A stretch of DNA of 64,000 nucleotides, taken from positions 6,371 through 70,370 of the forward strand of contig CAZSXU010000021.1 in NCBI GenBank assembly GCA_964610505.1. Reading direction: 5' to 3'. Source of the DNA: CAZSXU01 sp964610505. Its GTDB lineage: Bacteria > Arandabacterota > Arandabacteria > JAGLYR01. Both the position numbers and the translations under genes were made by a program. Shown one piece after another: positions 54,841 through 61,879 of the stretch. The notes below the pieces were generated by a model. That model was not told where the DNA came from. It made no database searches and saw nothing but the letters and a program-made list of their open reading frames with translations. How positions within the stretch are numbered: position 1 is the first letter of the stretch; each line of letters begins with the position of its first letter.

Positions 54841-56379
54841 ATGAACGTTCAGAGAATCATCGTGACCGGCGCCTCCGGCTTCATCGGGCGGAATCTGCTG
54901 GAAGCCGTGAAGGATCGGTACCGCATCTACGGGATCGGGCGCCGAACCCAGAAACAGTCCGGTGCCCCGGTTCATCCGAACATCACCTGGTTCCAGGTGG
55001 ACATCGCCGAGAAGGAACCGCTCCAGGCCGTGTTCCGGCAGATCGAGGAGGAGGGTGGGGCGGACGTCCTCGTGCATCTGGCCGTCCACTACGATTTCAC
55101 CGGGGAAGAGCACCCCTTCTACCAGCGGACCAACGTGGACGGTCTGCGTCACGTCCTGGAGCTCTCCAAGAACCTGGAACTTCGCCGGTTCATTTTCGCC
55201 AGCTCCGTGGCGGCCTGCGATTATCCGTCGGACGGGGATGTCCTGAACGAGCTGAGTGCTCCGGACGGCCGGCATGTGTATGCCCGTACGAAGCGCATCG
55301 GTGAGGAAATGCTGCGCGAGTGCGCAGACACGGTGCCGTCCTGCATCGTGCGGTTCGCCGCCCTGTTCTCCGACTGGTGCGAGTATGGCCCCATGTTCAT
55401 GTTCTTGAAAACATGGCTCTCCGACTCATGGCATTCGAACATTCTGGGCGGGAGGGGTGAATCGGCGGTGCCGTACATGCACATCCTCGACGCGGTTTCC
55501 CTTCTGCGTAAGCTGATCAAGGATCCCGACGCCCCGGTGAATGCCGAAGTGTTCGTTGCCAGTACCGAGGGCGCTACGACGCACAAGGAGTTGTTCGACG
55601 CGGCCACCGCGGCCTACTTCGGCCAGCGGAAGCAACCGAAGTTCATACCGAAGATCCTGTGTCGGTCCGGCACCTGGATTCGCGACGTGATGGGGCGAAT
55701 CTCGGGCAACCGCCCGTTTGAGCGCCCCTGGATGTGTGCCCACATGGACCGGCAGCTGACGGTGGAGAACACGCGAACGCGCCAGCGCCTCGGGTGGCAT
55801 CCAAGGAACCGTCTGGAGATCCTGCGCAGGATGCCGTTTCTGATCGAGAACCTGAAGAGTGACCCGCTGGAGTGGCATCGCCTGAACTTCGCCATGCTGA
55901 AGGAGGTGCGCGAGCACCCGAACCTGGTCGTCCACCGGCTTCTGGAGGCGCATCACGAGGAGATCGAAAGCGTCTTTCATGAGCGCATCATGAGTCCGGA
56001 GGGGCGCAAGAGAATCTTCGTGGACTACCAGCGCGTGAGTCAGGAGGAGAGGCAGTGGTACCTTCGTCTGGCGCTTCGGAGTCTGATGAGCTCCGTCCGG
56101 ACGCGCGATAAGGGTGTGTTCAAGAGCTACTGCCGTGAGCTGGCCCAGAGGCGGGTGCAGGAGGGTTTCAGCTGCCAAGAAGTCTGCGACGCGCTTCGGG
56201 CCATCGACCAGATCACCCTGCAGATGCTTGCAAAGGACCCGGCTGCGAAAGACCTAGAACAGGACTTGTATGATCAGGTCACCATGACGGTCAACTTCGG
56301 ACTCGATCAGGTGCAGGAAGTGTTCGAGGAGAGCCTGAGAACGGAGAATCAGACAAGAGAAGTAGACAATAGAGAATAG
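54841..56379 (+). CDS. NAD-dependent epimerase/SDR protein with helical C-terminal domain
   Basis: The 512-residue protein has an extended SDR domain with VTGASGFIGRNLLEAV at the N-terminus and the active-site YxxxK as YARTKRIGEE. The remaining 180 residues are largely helical (MLKEVREHPNLVVHRLLEAH, RLALRSLMSSVRTRDKGVF) and resemble no named sugar epimerase; the domain may be a RsbR-type or sensory helical bundle. The final 13 residues (ending NRE) are encoded by a heptamer array and include the stop. The start at 54841 follows a GAAGGGTGT site. Its substrate is unknown. Confidence 0.8.
   Translation: MNVQRIIVTGASGFIGRNLLEAVKDRYRIYGIGRRTQKQSGAPVHPNITWFQVDIAEKEPLQAVFRQIEEEGGADVLVHLAVHYDFTGEEHPFYQRTNVDGLRHVLELSKNLELRRFIFASSVAACDYPSDGDVLNELSAPDGRHVYARTKRIGEEMLRECADTVPSCIVRFAALFSDWCEYGPMFMFLKTWLSDSWHSNILGGRGESAVPYMHILDAVSLLRKLIKDPDAPVNAEVFVASTEGATTHKELFDAATAAYFGQRKQPKFIPKILCRSGTWIRDVMGRISGNRPFERPWMCAHMDRQLTVENTRTRQRLGWHPRNRLEILRRMPFLIENLKSDPLEWHRLNFAMLKEVREHPNLVVHRLLEAHHEEIESVFHERIMSPEGRKRIFVDYQRVSQEERQWYLRLALRSLMSSVRTRDKGVFKSYCRELAQRRVQEGFSCQEVCDALRAIDQITLQMLAKDPAAKDLEQDLYDQVTMTVNFGLDQVQEVFEESLRTENQTREVDNRE
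56337..56378. repeat. Heptamer array encoding a protein C-terminus (6 units)
   Basis: Six 7-base units (GAGAACG, GAGAATC, AGACAAG, AGAAGTA, GACAATA, GAGAATA) run in frame across the last 13 codons of the SDR gene and most of its TAG stop (56377-56379). Confidence 0.65.
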
Positions 56380-56528
56380 ATTTCGGAAAAAGGCATTGTA
56401 GAAACCCGGCCTGTGCTCCGCCCCCGTTTCATCTTTCCCTTTCGATGGCCGCAAGATCGATGTTCTCCACTCTCCGTTTTCGCCTTTCACATTTCTGTAG
56501 TTTCGCTCCCGGCCCGCGGATGAAGTGT

Positions 56529-56563
56529 TTCGGCTTTCGGCTCTCGGCTTTCGGTTCTCTGCC
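56529..56563. repeat. Heptamer array, TTCGGCT family (5 units)
   Basis: Five 7-base units (TTCGGCT twice, CTCGGCT, TTCGGTT, CTCTGCC). In inverse it shares 22 exact bases with the array at 14361. Confidence 0.7.
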
Positions 56564-56574
56564 GTCTGGGCGTT

Positions 56575-56598
56575 GCGCTCCGGGGAGCGCTCGGCGTC
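56575..56598. repeat. Hairpin element copy F (inverse orientation)
   Basis: GCGCTCC and GGAGCGC pair around a two-base loop. Bases 56584-56598 are the exact reverse complement of 6850-6864 (15 of 15). It stands 11 bases from the heptamer array, as copies C and D stand close to theirs. Confidence 0.55.
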
Positions 56599-56727
56599 AC
56601 TCCTCCACGGCAAGAAGGGGGGATTCGAATCGGCGAATAGGGGGGGGTACCTCGCGGCGTTGGAAGATCCCTTGCCGTGTTGTCGTTCCGGCGAACCCTC
56701 CCCGTCGCCGGCCCGGGGTGTGGGGTG

Positions 56728-56762
56728 TCAACTCTCAACTTTCAACTCTCGACTCTCTGCAG
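56728..56762. repeat. Heptamer array, TCAACTC family (5 units)
   Basis: Five 7-base units (TCAACTC, TCAACTT, TCAACTC, TCGACTC, TCTGCAG) end eight bases before the arsR -35 box. Confidence 0.7.
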
Positions 56763-56770
56763 TACGGGGC

Positions 56771-56799
56771 TTGACAGGAGGGCGATTGTCGATTATAGT
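56771..56799 (+). promoter_or_regulatory. Sigma70-type promoter of the arsR-hgcAB genes
   Basis: TTGACA (56771-56776), a 17-base spacer and TATAGT (56794-56799) match the consensus at 11 of 12 positions. The arsR ATG is only seven bases after the -10, so the mRNA should start at or beside the start codon (leaderless). Confidence 0.8.
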
Positions 56800-56814
56800 T
56801 CGATACATGTCGAA
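56799..56814. promoter_or_regulatory. Candidate ArsR operator
   Basis: TTCGA (56799-56803), six bases and TCGAA (56810-56814) form an inverted repeat over the transcription start and ATG. Flanking GATTAT (56791) and ATAATC (56814-56819) extend the symmetry imperfectly. A bound dimer would block the promoter. Confidence 0.45.
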
Positions 56815-57157
56815 TAATCGGAATAATCGTCTCGACCGGCTGGCCGGAATGTTCAGAGCTCTCTCGAATCCGAACCGCCTTCGAATCTTCTTACGTCTGG
56901 CCGCGGGCTGCGAAACGGCCGAGGCCTGCTGTGCCGACGGGGACGTATGCGCCTGCGTCGGGGATCTGGGGCGGGATCTGGGCATCGTCCCCTCGACCGT
57001 CTCTCACCACATTCGGGAGCTACATCAGGCCGGTCTCATTCGAATGGAGAGGCGGGGTCAGACTGTGGAATGCCGTGCGGATCCCGAGGCGCTGCGGGTC
57101 CTGGAGGCTCTTTTCGGGAGCGCAACGTCCGGCGGTTCCTCGGAACAAGAGGATTAA
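56807..57157 (+). CDS. arsR: ArsR/SmtB-family metal or metalloid sensor repressor
   Basis: The 116-residue winged-helix protein has the ArsR core ALSNPNRLRIFLRL, the recognition helix PSTVSHHIRELHQAGLI and a beta-wing MERRGQTVEC. Cysteines cluster at 35, 41, 42, 48 and 50; CAC at 48-50 falls where ArsR sensors carry CVC in the alpha-3 helix, and the extra CC pair is unusual. Thiol coordination of As(III), Hg(II) or Cd(II) is therefore likely. It is leaderless and directly upstream of hgcA (36 bases), so it probably represses its own operon including hgcAB until metal arrives. The inducer is inferred. Confidence 0.9.
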   Translation: MSNNRNNRLDRLAGMFRALSNPNRLRIFLRLAAGCETAEACCADGDVCACVGDLGRDLGIVPSTVSHHIRELHQAGLIRMERRGQTVECRADPEALRVLEALFGSATSGGSSEQED

Positions 57158-57193
57158 GACCCTTTCCCCGCGACCCTGTAAGGAGAACGTGTG

Positions 57194-58351
57194 ATGGATC
57201 ATTCGTCCAAGGGGGGTCCGCCCTGCTGTTCCCCGCCGGAGGGTTGCGGGCGGGAGAAGTCGTGCTGCGCTACCCCGGTGAAGCGGGCGACCGGCGGAGA
57301 GACCCGGGCAGACTTCCCGTGGACCCGGGGACAGGTATCCACGCCGGTCGGCGCCGTTGCAAGGGCGTCCACGGTTTTCAGGATGGCCGATCGATGGGGG
57401 GCATGGAAGGCGAGGTGGGGCATCGGGCGCATGCGGTACGGCGTGAATCCGGGTCTGTACGCCGTGGGGGACCCAACGCCCGAGTCGCCCGTGTTCGTCT
57501 CCGCCAACTACAAGATGAGTTTCGACCGGTTGCGTTGCGAACTCGGTGGACGAGACGGATGGATCCTGGTTCTGGACACCCGGGGCATCAACGTCTGGTG
57601 CGCGGCCGGCAAGGGAACCTTCGGAACAGAAGAGATTGTCCATCGCGCCTCGCTCACACGCGTGGCCGAGGTGGTCTCTCACCGGACCCTCATTCTCCCG
57701 CAGCTGGGCGCGCCGGGAGTCAGCGCGCACGAGGTTCGCCGGGCGACCGGATTTCGCGTCGTCTACGGTCCCGTTCGAGCCAAGGATCTGCCGGCTTTCC
57801 TGGACGCCGGGATGAAAGCCACGACCGAGATGCGGCGCGTTCGATTCACGTTTGCCGACCGGATGGTCCTGGTTCCGCTGGAAATCTTCATGTACGGCAA
57901 GTACGCCCTACCGGTTGCCCTGGGCCTGTTTCTGCTCTCGGGTCTGGACTCGAGCGGGTACTCGACGGCTCGTGCGCTCTCGGTCGGGTCCCGTTCGGCC
58001 GCCCTTTTTCTCGGCGCGTACGTCTGCGCCGCGGTCTTGACGCCCGCCCTGCTTCCCTGGCTGCCGGGTCGCTCGTTCTCGGCGAAGGGAGCCTGGTTGG
58101 GCGGCGCCATGGTTCTTGGCGCGGGCGCGTGGATCGGGTTCCGCGGCGGTTGGTTCGACGGCGCGCTTGCGGCCGCCGCATGGGCGTTTCTCGTTCCCGC
58201 AGTGGCGAGTTTCCTGGCCATGAACTTCACGGGAGCCTCGACCTACACGTCGCTCTCGGGGGTCCGGCGGGAGATGAAGGTGGCCGTCCCCATCCAGATG
58301 GTTCTGGCTGCGGCGGGCGTGGCGCTGTGGATCACCGGGCGGTTTGTATAG
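57194..58351 (+). CDS. hgcA: Mercury-methylation corrinoid protein HgcA
   Basis: The 385-residue membrane protein has the diagnostic HgcA cap-helix motif GINVWCAAGKGTFGTEE, with the Co-ligating Cys at residue 136. The following conserved ILPQLGAPGVSAHEV is also present. Five C-terminal membrane spans follow (from about 237), including MNFTGASTYTSLSG. HgcA passes a methyl group from its corrinoid to Hg(II). The N-terminus is unusual: CC at 11-12, Cys18 and CC at 24-25. The ATG at 57194 has AGGAG eight bases upstream; GTG 57191 is an alternative. hgcB follows after 11 bases. Confidence 0.95.
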   Translation: MDHSSKGGPPCCSPPEGCGREKSCCATPVKRATGGETRADFPWTRGQVSTPVGAVARASTVFRMADRWGAWKARWGIGRMRYGVNPGLYAVGDPTPESPVFVSANYKMSFDRLRCELGGRDGWILVLDTRGINVWCAAGKGTFGTEEIVHRASLTRVAEVVSHRTLILPQLGAPGVSAHEVRRATGFRVVYGPVRAKDLPAFLDAGMKATTEMRRVRFTFADRMVLVPLEIFMYGKYALPVALGLFLLSGLDSSGYSTARALSVGSRSAALFLGAYVCAAVLTPALLPWLPGRSFSAKGAWLGGAMVLGAGAWIGFRGGWFDGALAAAAWAFLVPAVASFLAMNFTGASTYTSLSGVRREMKVAVPIQMVLAAAGVALWITGRFV

Positions 58352-58362
58352 GGAGAGATGCG

Positions 58363-58662
58363 ATGGCGGAGCTGAAGTACCTGACCGATGTTGTCACGCT
58401 GGCGCTGGACGTCGAGAAGTGTACGGGGTGCGGGATGTGCGCCGCCGTTTGCCCGCACGGCGTTTTTGGGATCGACCGGAAGGCGCGCATTCTCGACCGT
58501 GATGCGTGCATGGAATGCGGCGCGTGCGAGCGAAACTGTCCGGCCGATGCGATCTCGGTGAACGCCGGAGTGGGGTGCGCCTCGGCGGTGATCACGGGAA
58601 TGCTTCGCGGCACCGAACCCACCTGTGATTGCGGCGACGCGAAAGATTCCGGATGTTGCTGA
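58363..58662 (+). CDS. hgcB: Mercury-methylation ferredoxin HgcB
   Basis: The 99-residue ferredoxin has two [4Fe-4S] motifs: CTGCGMCAAVCP (Cys20, 23, 26, 30) and the HgcB-specific CMECGACERNCP (Cys49, 52, 55, 59). Cys72 and the C-terminal vicinal pair Cys98-Cys99 also match the family; the tail adds a CDC. It reduces the HgcA corrinoid and may hand Hg(II) to it through the terminal thiols. GGGAGAG precedes the start. Repeat arrays follow the stop. Confidence 0.95.
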   Translation: MAELKYLTDVVTLALDVEKCTGCGMCAAVCPHGVFGIDRKARILDRDACMECGACERNCPADAISVNAGVGCASAVITGMLRGTEPTCDCGDAKDSGCC

Positions 58663-58675
58663 GACGGCTGAGATC

Positions 58676-58781
58676 GAGAAGCGGAGAAGCCGAGAAGCAG
58701 ACCGAAACGGAGTTGGCATGGTGTGTTCTATGATGCCGTTTTCCGGATCTGCTTCTCTGTTTCTCCGCTTCTCCGTTTCTC
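58676..58781. repeat. Facing octamer arrays, GAGAAGCN and its inverse
   Basis: Bases 58676-58699 hold three units (GAGAAGCG, GAGAAGCC, GAGAAGCA). Bases 58750-58781 hold four units of the inverse sense (TGCTTCTC, TGTTTCTC, CGCTTCTC, CGTTTCTC). The arms pair over about 27 bases with few mismatches around a loop of about 50 bases. They lie between hgcB and the tRNA hairpin. Confidence 0.7.
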
Positions 58782-58833
58782 TCGGCACTCCGTATTTCTG
58801 GGACTGTTCCGTCCCAGAAATACGGAGTGCCGA
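58782..58833 (-). terminator. Perfect 23-bp hairpin overlapping the 3' end of tRNA-Leu
   Basis: Bases 58782-58804 and 58811-58833 are exact complements with a six-base loop. The right arm covers the last residues of the tRNA acceptor strand, so in the primary transcript the hairpin would compete with the acceptor stem. It probably ends transcription or guides 3' processing, though no U-tract follows. Confidence 0.7.
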
Positions 58834-58912
58834 AGGGGGGAGTCGAACCCCCACGGGGTTGAACCCCACTGCGCCCTGAACGCAGCGCGTCTACCAGTTC
58901 CACCACTTCGGC
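58828..58912 (-). tRNA. tRNA-Leu (anticodon CAG)
   Basis: Read on the minus strand the gene begins GCCGAAGTGGTGGAA and ends with GGTTCGACTCCC, then CTTCGGC and discriminator A. The acceptor stem is GCCGAAG/CTTCGGC. The anticodon arm is CTGCG-TTCAGGG-CGCAG, giving CAG. A long variable arm of the class II type is present. The CCA end is not encoded. The length of 85 bases suits tRNA-Leu. Confidence 0.95.
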
Positions 58913-58920
58913 ACACCAGG

Positions 58921-58950
58921 AAGATAGGGCATCGGCGGGCCGGATGTCAA
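58921..58950 (-). promoter_or_regulatory. Promoter of the tRNA-Leu gene
   Basis: On the minus strand TTGACA (58950-58945), an 18-base spacer and TATCTT (58926-58921) end nine bases before the tRNA 5' end, as expected for a tRNA promoter. Confidence 0.7.
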
Positions 58951-59055
58951 CTTGGATTTGTTTCCGGAATTCCTCCCCCCCTCGCCGCCGTTGTGGTAGA
59001 ATCCGAATTTGCTGTTTGAGCAGGATGACCGCGACACGAAGGAGCTGCACTGGAC

Positions 59056-60069
59056 ATGCCTGATCGAAGCGAACAAACGCTCAACCAGGTCCGGGAGATT
59101 CTCGAGTCCGACCGGGGCACGCTGGACGAGATTCTGCTGAGGCAGATGATCGAGAGCGTCGTCCGAATGCACCGGGATCCGCTGCCGACCCTGGATCTCA
59201 AAATCATGAACCGTGCCCTTCGGGAAATCCGCTATGCTTTCAGCGTATTCCGGAACTACCCCGACCGCCGCAAGGTGGCCATCTTCGGGTCGGCGCGGAC
59301 GGCGGAGACGGACCCCTACTATACGCTGACCGTCGATTTCGCCCATCGCCTGGCGGAGGCGGGATACATGGTCATCACGGGGGCGGCCGAGGGGATCATG
59401 AGGGCGGGCAACGAGGGCGCCGGGCGGGAGCACAGCTTCGGGGTCAACATCCTGCTGCCCTTTGAACAAGAGGCGAACCCCGTGATCGCGGACGATCCGA
59501 AACTGATGGTGTTCAAGTATTTCTTCACGAGAAAACTGGCGTTCGTCAAGGAAGCCGACGCCGTAACGCTGCTTCCCGGCGGTTTCGGAACTCATGACGA
59601 GGGATTCGAGACGCTGACGCTCTTGCAGACCGGAAAGAACAAACCCCATCCCGTCGTCCTGCTGGATCTGCCCGGGGAGAACTACTGGCGGCGCTGGGCC
59701 GTGTTCGTCCAGGGTCAGCTGCTTCGCAGGGGCTACATTTCTCCCGACGATCTGGCTCTCTTCAGGATCGTAGATTCGCCCGAGGCGGCCGTGGAGGAGA
59801 TCGAGACTTTCTACTCCAACTACCATTCATCCCGATTCGTGGGCGATCTGTTCGCGATTCGAATGAAGCACCCGGTTTCGGACACGGTGCTGGGCGAGAT
59901 CCGGCGGGATTTCGGGGACTTGCTCAAGAGCGGGACCTTTGAACAGCGGGGCCGCCTGGAGGGGGAGGAACGCGCTCCGGACCTGGAGAACCTGACCCGC
60001 CTGGTCTTTCACTACCACCGCCGAGGTGCCGGGCGACTTCGCCGGCTCATCGACCGGATCAACACCTAG
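59056..60069 (+). CDS. LOG-like Rossmann protein (TIGR00730-related)
   Basis: The 337-residue cytoplasmic protein has a helical N-terminus, then VAIFGSARTAETDPYY and the LOG signature LPGGFGTHDEGFE (about residues 173-185). In plants and many bacteria such proteins are cytokinin-activating or nucleotide phosphoribohydrolases (PGGxGTxxE). The N- and C-terminal extensions make it longer than classic LOG (about 190 residues) and resemble the PpnN-like or YgdH-like group, which cleaves purine and pyrimidine 5'-nucleotides. The exact substrate is not deducible. The stop is TAG followed by CCCGG. Confidence 0.8.
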   Translation: MPDRSEQTLNQVREILESDRGTLDEILLRQMIESVVRMHRDPLPTLDLKIMNRALREIRYAFSVFRNYPDRRKVAIFGSARTAETDPYYTLTVDFAHRLAEAGYMVITGAAEGIMRAGNEGAGREHSFGVNILLPFEQEANPVIADDPKLMVFKYFFTRKLAFVKEADAVTLLPGGFGTHDEGFETLTLLQTGKNKPHPVVLLDLPGENYWRRWAVFVQGQLLRRGYISPDDLALFRIVDSPEAAVEEIETFYSNYHSSRFVGDLFAIRMKHPVSDTVLGEIRRDFGDLLKSGTFEQRGRLEGEERAPDLENLTRLVFHYHRRGAGRLRRLIDRINT

Positions 60070-60126
60070 CCCGGCTCATACCGGTGAGACACGCGGCCCG
60101 GCCGGGATTCGGGCGAGAGCCGCGGA

Positions 60127-60160
60127 GAAAAAAGGGGATGCCTCTCGACGAGGCATCCCC
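60127..60160 (-). terminator. Rho-independent terminator of the dockerin-like gene
   Basis: GGGGATGCCTC (60134-60144) and GAGGCATCCCC (60150-60160) form an 11-bp stem with a five-base loop. On the minus strand it is followed by six U residues, so it ends the 60184-60915 transcript. Confidence 0.9.
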
Positions 60161-60183
60161 TCTCATTGCGGATCAGGATCGAA

Positions 60184-60915
60184 TTACGGACAAGGGTCGG
60201 TGAAAGGATCGCAGTTGGCCGGATTGGATTCCTTCATGGAGCCGCAGCAGTCCTTGTAGTGCGTCGAGAACGCCGCGAAATCCGACCCATCGATGGTTCC
60301 CCACGTAGGCACCGTCAGAATGAAATCGGCGCATTCCTCAAGGCTTCCGCCGGTGCCGGACGTGTAGGCGGTCGAGAAGGCGCCGAAATCGGGACCTCTG
60401 ACGTCACCGTCAGCCACCATGTCCATGGTGTTCATCACCACTTCGCCGGGGTCGATGATCGTGCCCTGGGGAAGCGTCACCCACACCTCGACCGGGCAGC
60501 ACATGGACGGCGCGCAATCGGTACCGAGATCCACACGAATCGTCATCTCGCCGTCGATGTTGGTCGCCGCATCGATGCAATACACGCTGTACTCGCCCTC
60601 ACAGCCCGCGCAATCACCCGATGCTCCGCCGCCCAAACCGGGATACGCGGAATGAGGATTCACCGCAAAACTGAAGTCCGCGGAGGGGATCGGCGGAGAG
60701 ACCGGATCGTAGTTTTCGTTCACGACGGTCACGATCAAATCCACGTACCTCTCGGTGCTGCCCTGGGTGAGGGCGTCGTGAGCGTACGGGCACGTGTTGA
60801 TCATGTCGTCCGTCACCGTACATTTGGTAGGATCGGGTGTGCGAGCAAACGAAGTCGGCGCCATCACCAGCGCGGCGCACATCACAAGAGTTATCGTCAA
60901 CAGCAAGTGACGCAT
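60184..60915 (-). CDS. Secreted Cys-rich protein with dockerin-like C-terminal repeats
   Basis: The 243-residue product starts with a signal peptide (LLTITLVMCAALVMAPTSFA). The middle part is a beta-rich, Cys-containing domain (YSVYCIDAATNIDGEMTIRV, SMCCPVEVWVTLP). The C-terminus has two EF-hand-like segments resembling type I dockerin repeats: VADGDVRGPDFGAFSTAY and GTIDGSDFAAFSTHYKD. It could assemble into surface complexes through a cohesin partner, but no cohesin is seen in this window. The calcium-loop residues are only partly canonical. A clean terminator follows. Confidence 0.7.
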   Translation of the reverse strand: MRHLLLTITLVMCAALVMAPTSFARTPDPTKCTVTDDMINTCPYAHDALTQGSTERYVDLIVTVVNENYDPVSPPIPSADFSFAVNPHSAYPGLGGGASGDCAGCEGEYSVYCIDAATNIDGEMTIRVDLGTDCAPSMCCPVEVWVTLPQGTIIDPGEVVMNTMDMVADGDVRGPDFGAFSTAYTSGTGGSLEECADFILTVPTWGTIDGSDFAAFSTHYKDCCGSMKESNPANCDPFTDPCP

Positions 60916-61401
60916 TGAATACCTCCTCTCGAAGTCAGATTGCCAGGTAAGAGAACGGCCTCAGTGAGACTCCCTCGTCACCCCCTTTCGATCCTCCTCC
61001 GCACTAGATTCTCGAGCAAGGACGCACATGAATGTTCGCAATCATACCCACCCGCCGCGGTGTAAAATGAGCCAAGACCGCGACAATTGACATATACATT
61101 TTTACCATATTTCGTCCCATAATGCAAGTTGAATCTTATCGACGCCGAAGAACGGCGGGTTCACGATGTGTGAATCCGTCCGCCCGCCGCCTCCCCGGAA
61201 CCCTCCAGAGCCCTAGGGGAAGCCCCCTAGGTGTTCTTTCGGCAGATTTCCCGATTTCTGAATTCCCTTGTTTCAACCCTCGCGTTTTGATACGGTGCAC
61301 CCTGAGAACGGCCCGGCGGCCCCGACCCTCCGGCACGCGGGTCCGGCGGGCGCTTCGGCCAGACGTGTCCGGAGTTCCCGCCTTTGTGGGGATGGGGTTC
61401 A
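60916..61401. other. Gap between the dockerin-like gene and smpB
   Basis: No gene is supported. An AT-rich stretch (61060-61130) with TTGACA at 61087-61092 may hold a promoter but no -10 at normal spacing is visible. A hairpin CCTAGGGG/CCCCTAGG lies at 61212-61231. A tmRNA gene, often near smpB, is not seen. Confidence 0.5.
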
Positions 61402-61878
61402 ATGGCGGCCAAGAAGGAGACGGCGGCTGATCACAAGATGGTCAGCTCCAACCGCAAGGCGAGACGCGATTACCACGTTCTCGAAACCATCGAGGCGGGT
61501 CTGGTCCTGACGGGAGCCGAGGTCAAATCGGTGCGGGCGGGCAGAGTCAATCTCAAGGACAGCTATGCGCGAATCGAAGGCGGGGAGGTTTTCCTCTACC
61601 ACATGCATATCTCCCACTACCCGCAGGCAACCGGACCCCAGGGGGATCCGGACCGCACAAGAAAACTGCTGCTCGGTGCGTCAGAAATACGAAGGCTCGT
61701 GGGAAAAATCTCCGAGAAAGGTCTGACGCTCGTCCCGCTGGACGTTCACTTCGCGGGCCCCTGGGCCAAAGTCCGGCTGGCACTGGCCCGGGGCAAGAGG
61801 ACGTATGACAAGCGGCGGGATATGGCGGAGCGGGACGCCCGGCGCGAGATGGAACGGGCCCGCCGCAGGGACTACTGA
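61402..61878 (+). CDS. smpB: SsrA-binding protein SmpB
   Basis: The 158-residue RNA-binding protein of trans-translation has SSNRKARRDYHVLETIEAGL, GAEVKSVRAGRVNLKDSYA and a basic C-terminal tail (KRRDMAERDARREMERARRR). It carries tmRNA to stalled ribosomes. The start at 61402 matches the family N-terminus; an in-frame ATG at 61384 is less likely. The amidase start follows one base after the stop. Confidence 0.96.
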   Translation: MAAKKETAADHKMVSSNRKARRDYHVLETIEAGLVLTGAEVKSVRAGRVNLKDSYARIEGGEVFLYHMHISHYPQATGPQGDPDRTRKLLLGASEIRRLVGKISEKGLTLVPLDVHFAGPWAKVRLALARGKRTYDKRRDMAERDARREMERARRRDY

Positions 61879-61879
61879 G

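Larger units (their letters stand above)
56380..56806. other. Gap between the SDR gene and arsR, rich in repeats
   Basis: No gene is supported in these 427 bases. They hold two heptamer arrays, a copy of the hairpin element in inverse orientation (56575-56598) and, at the right end, the arsR promoter. Confidence 0.6.
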
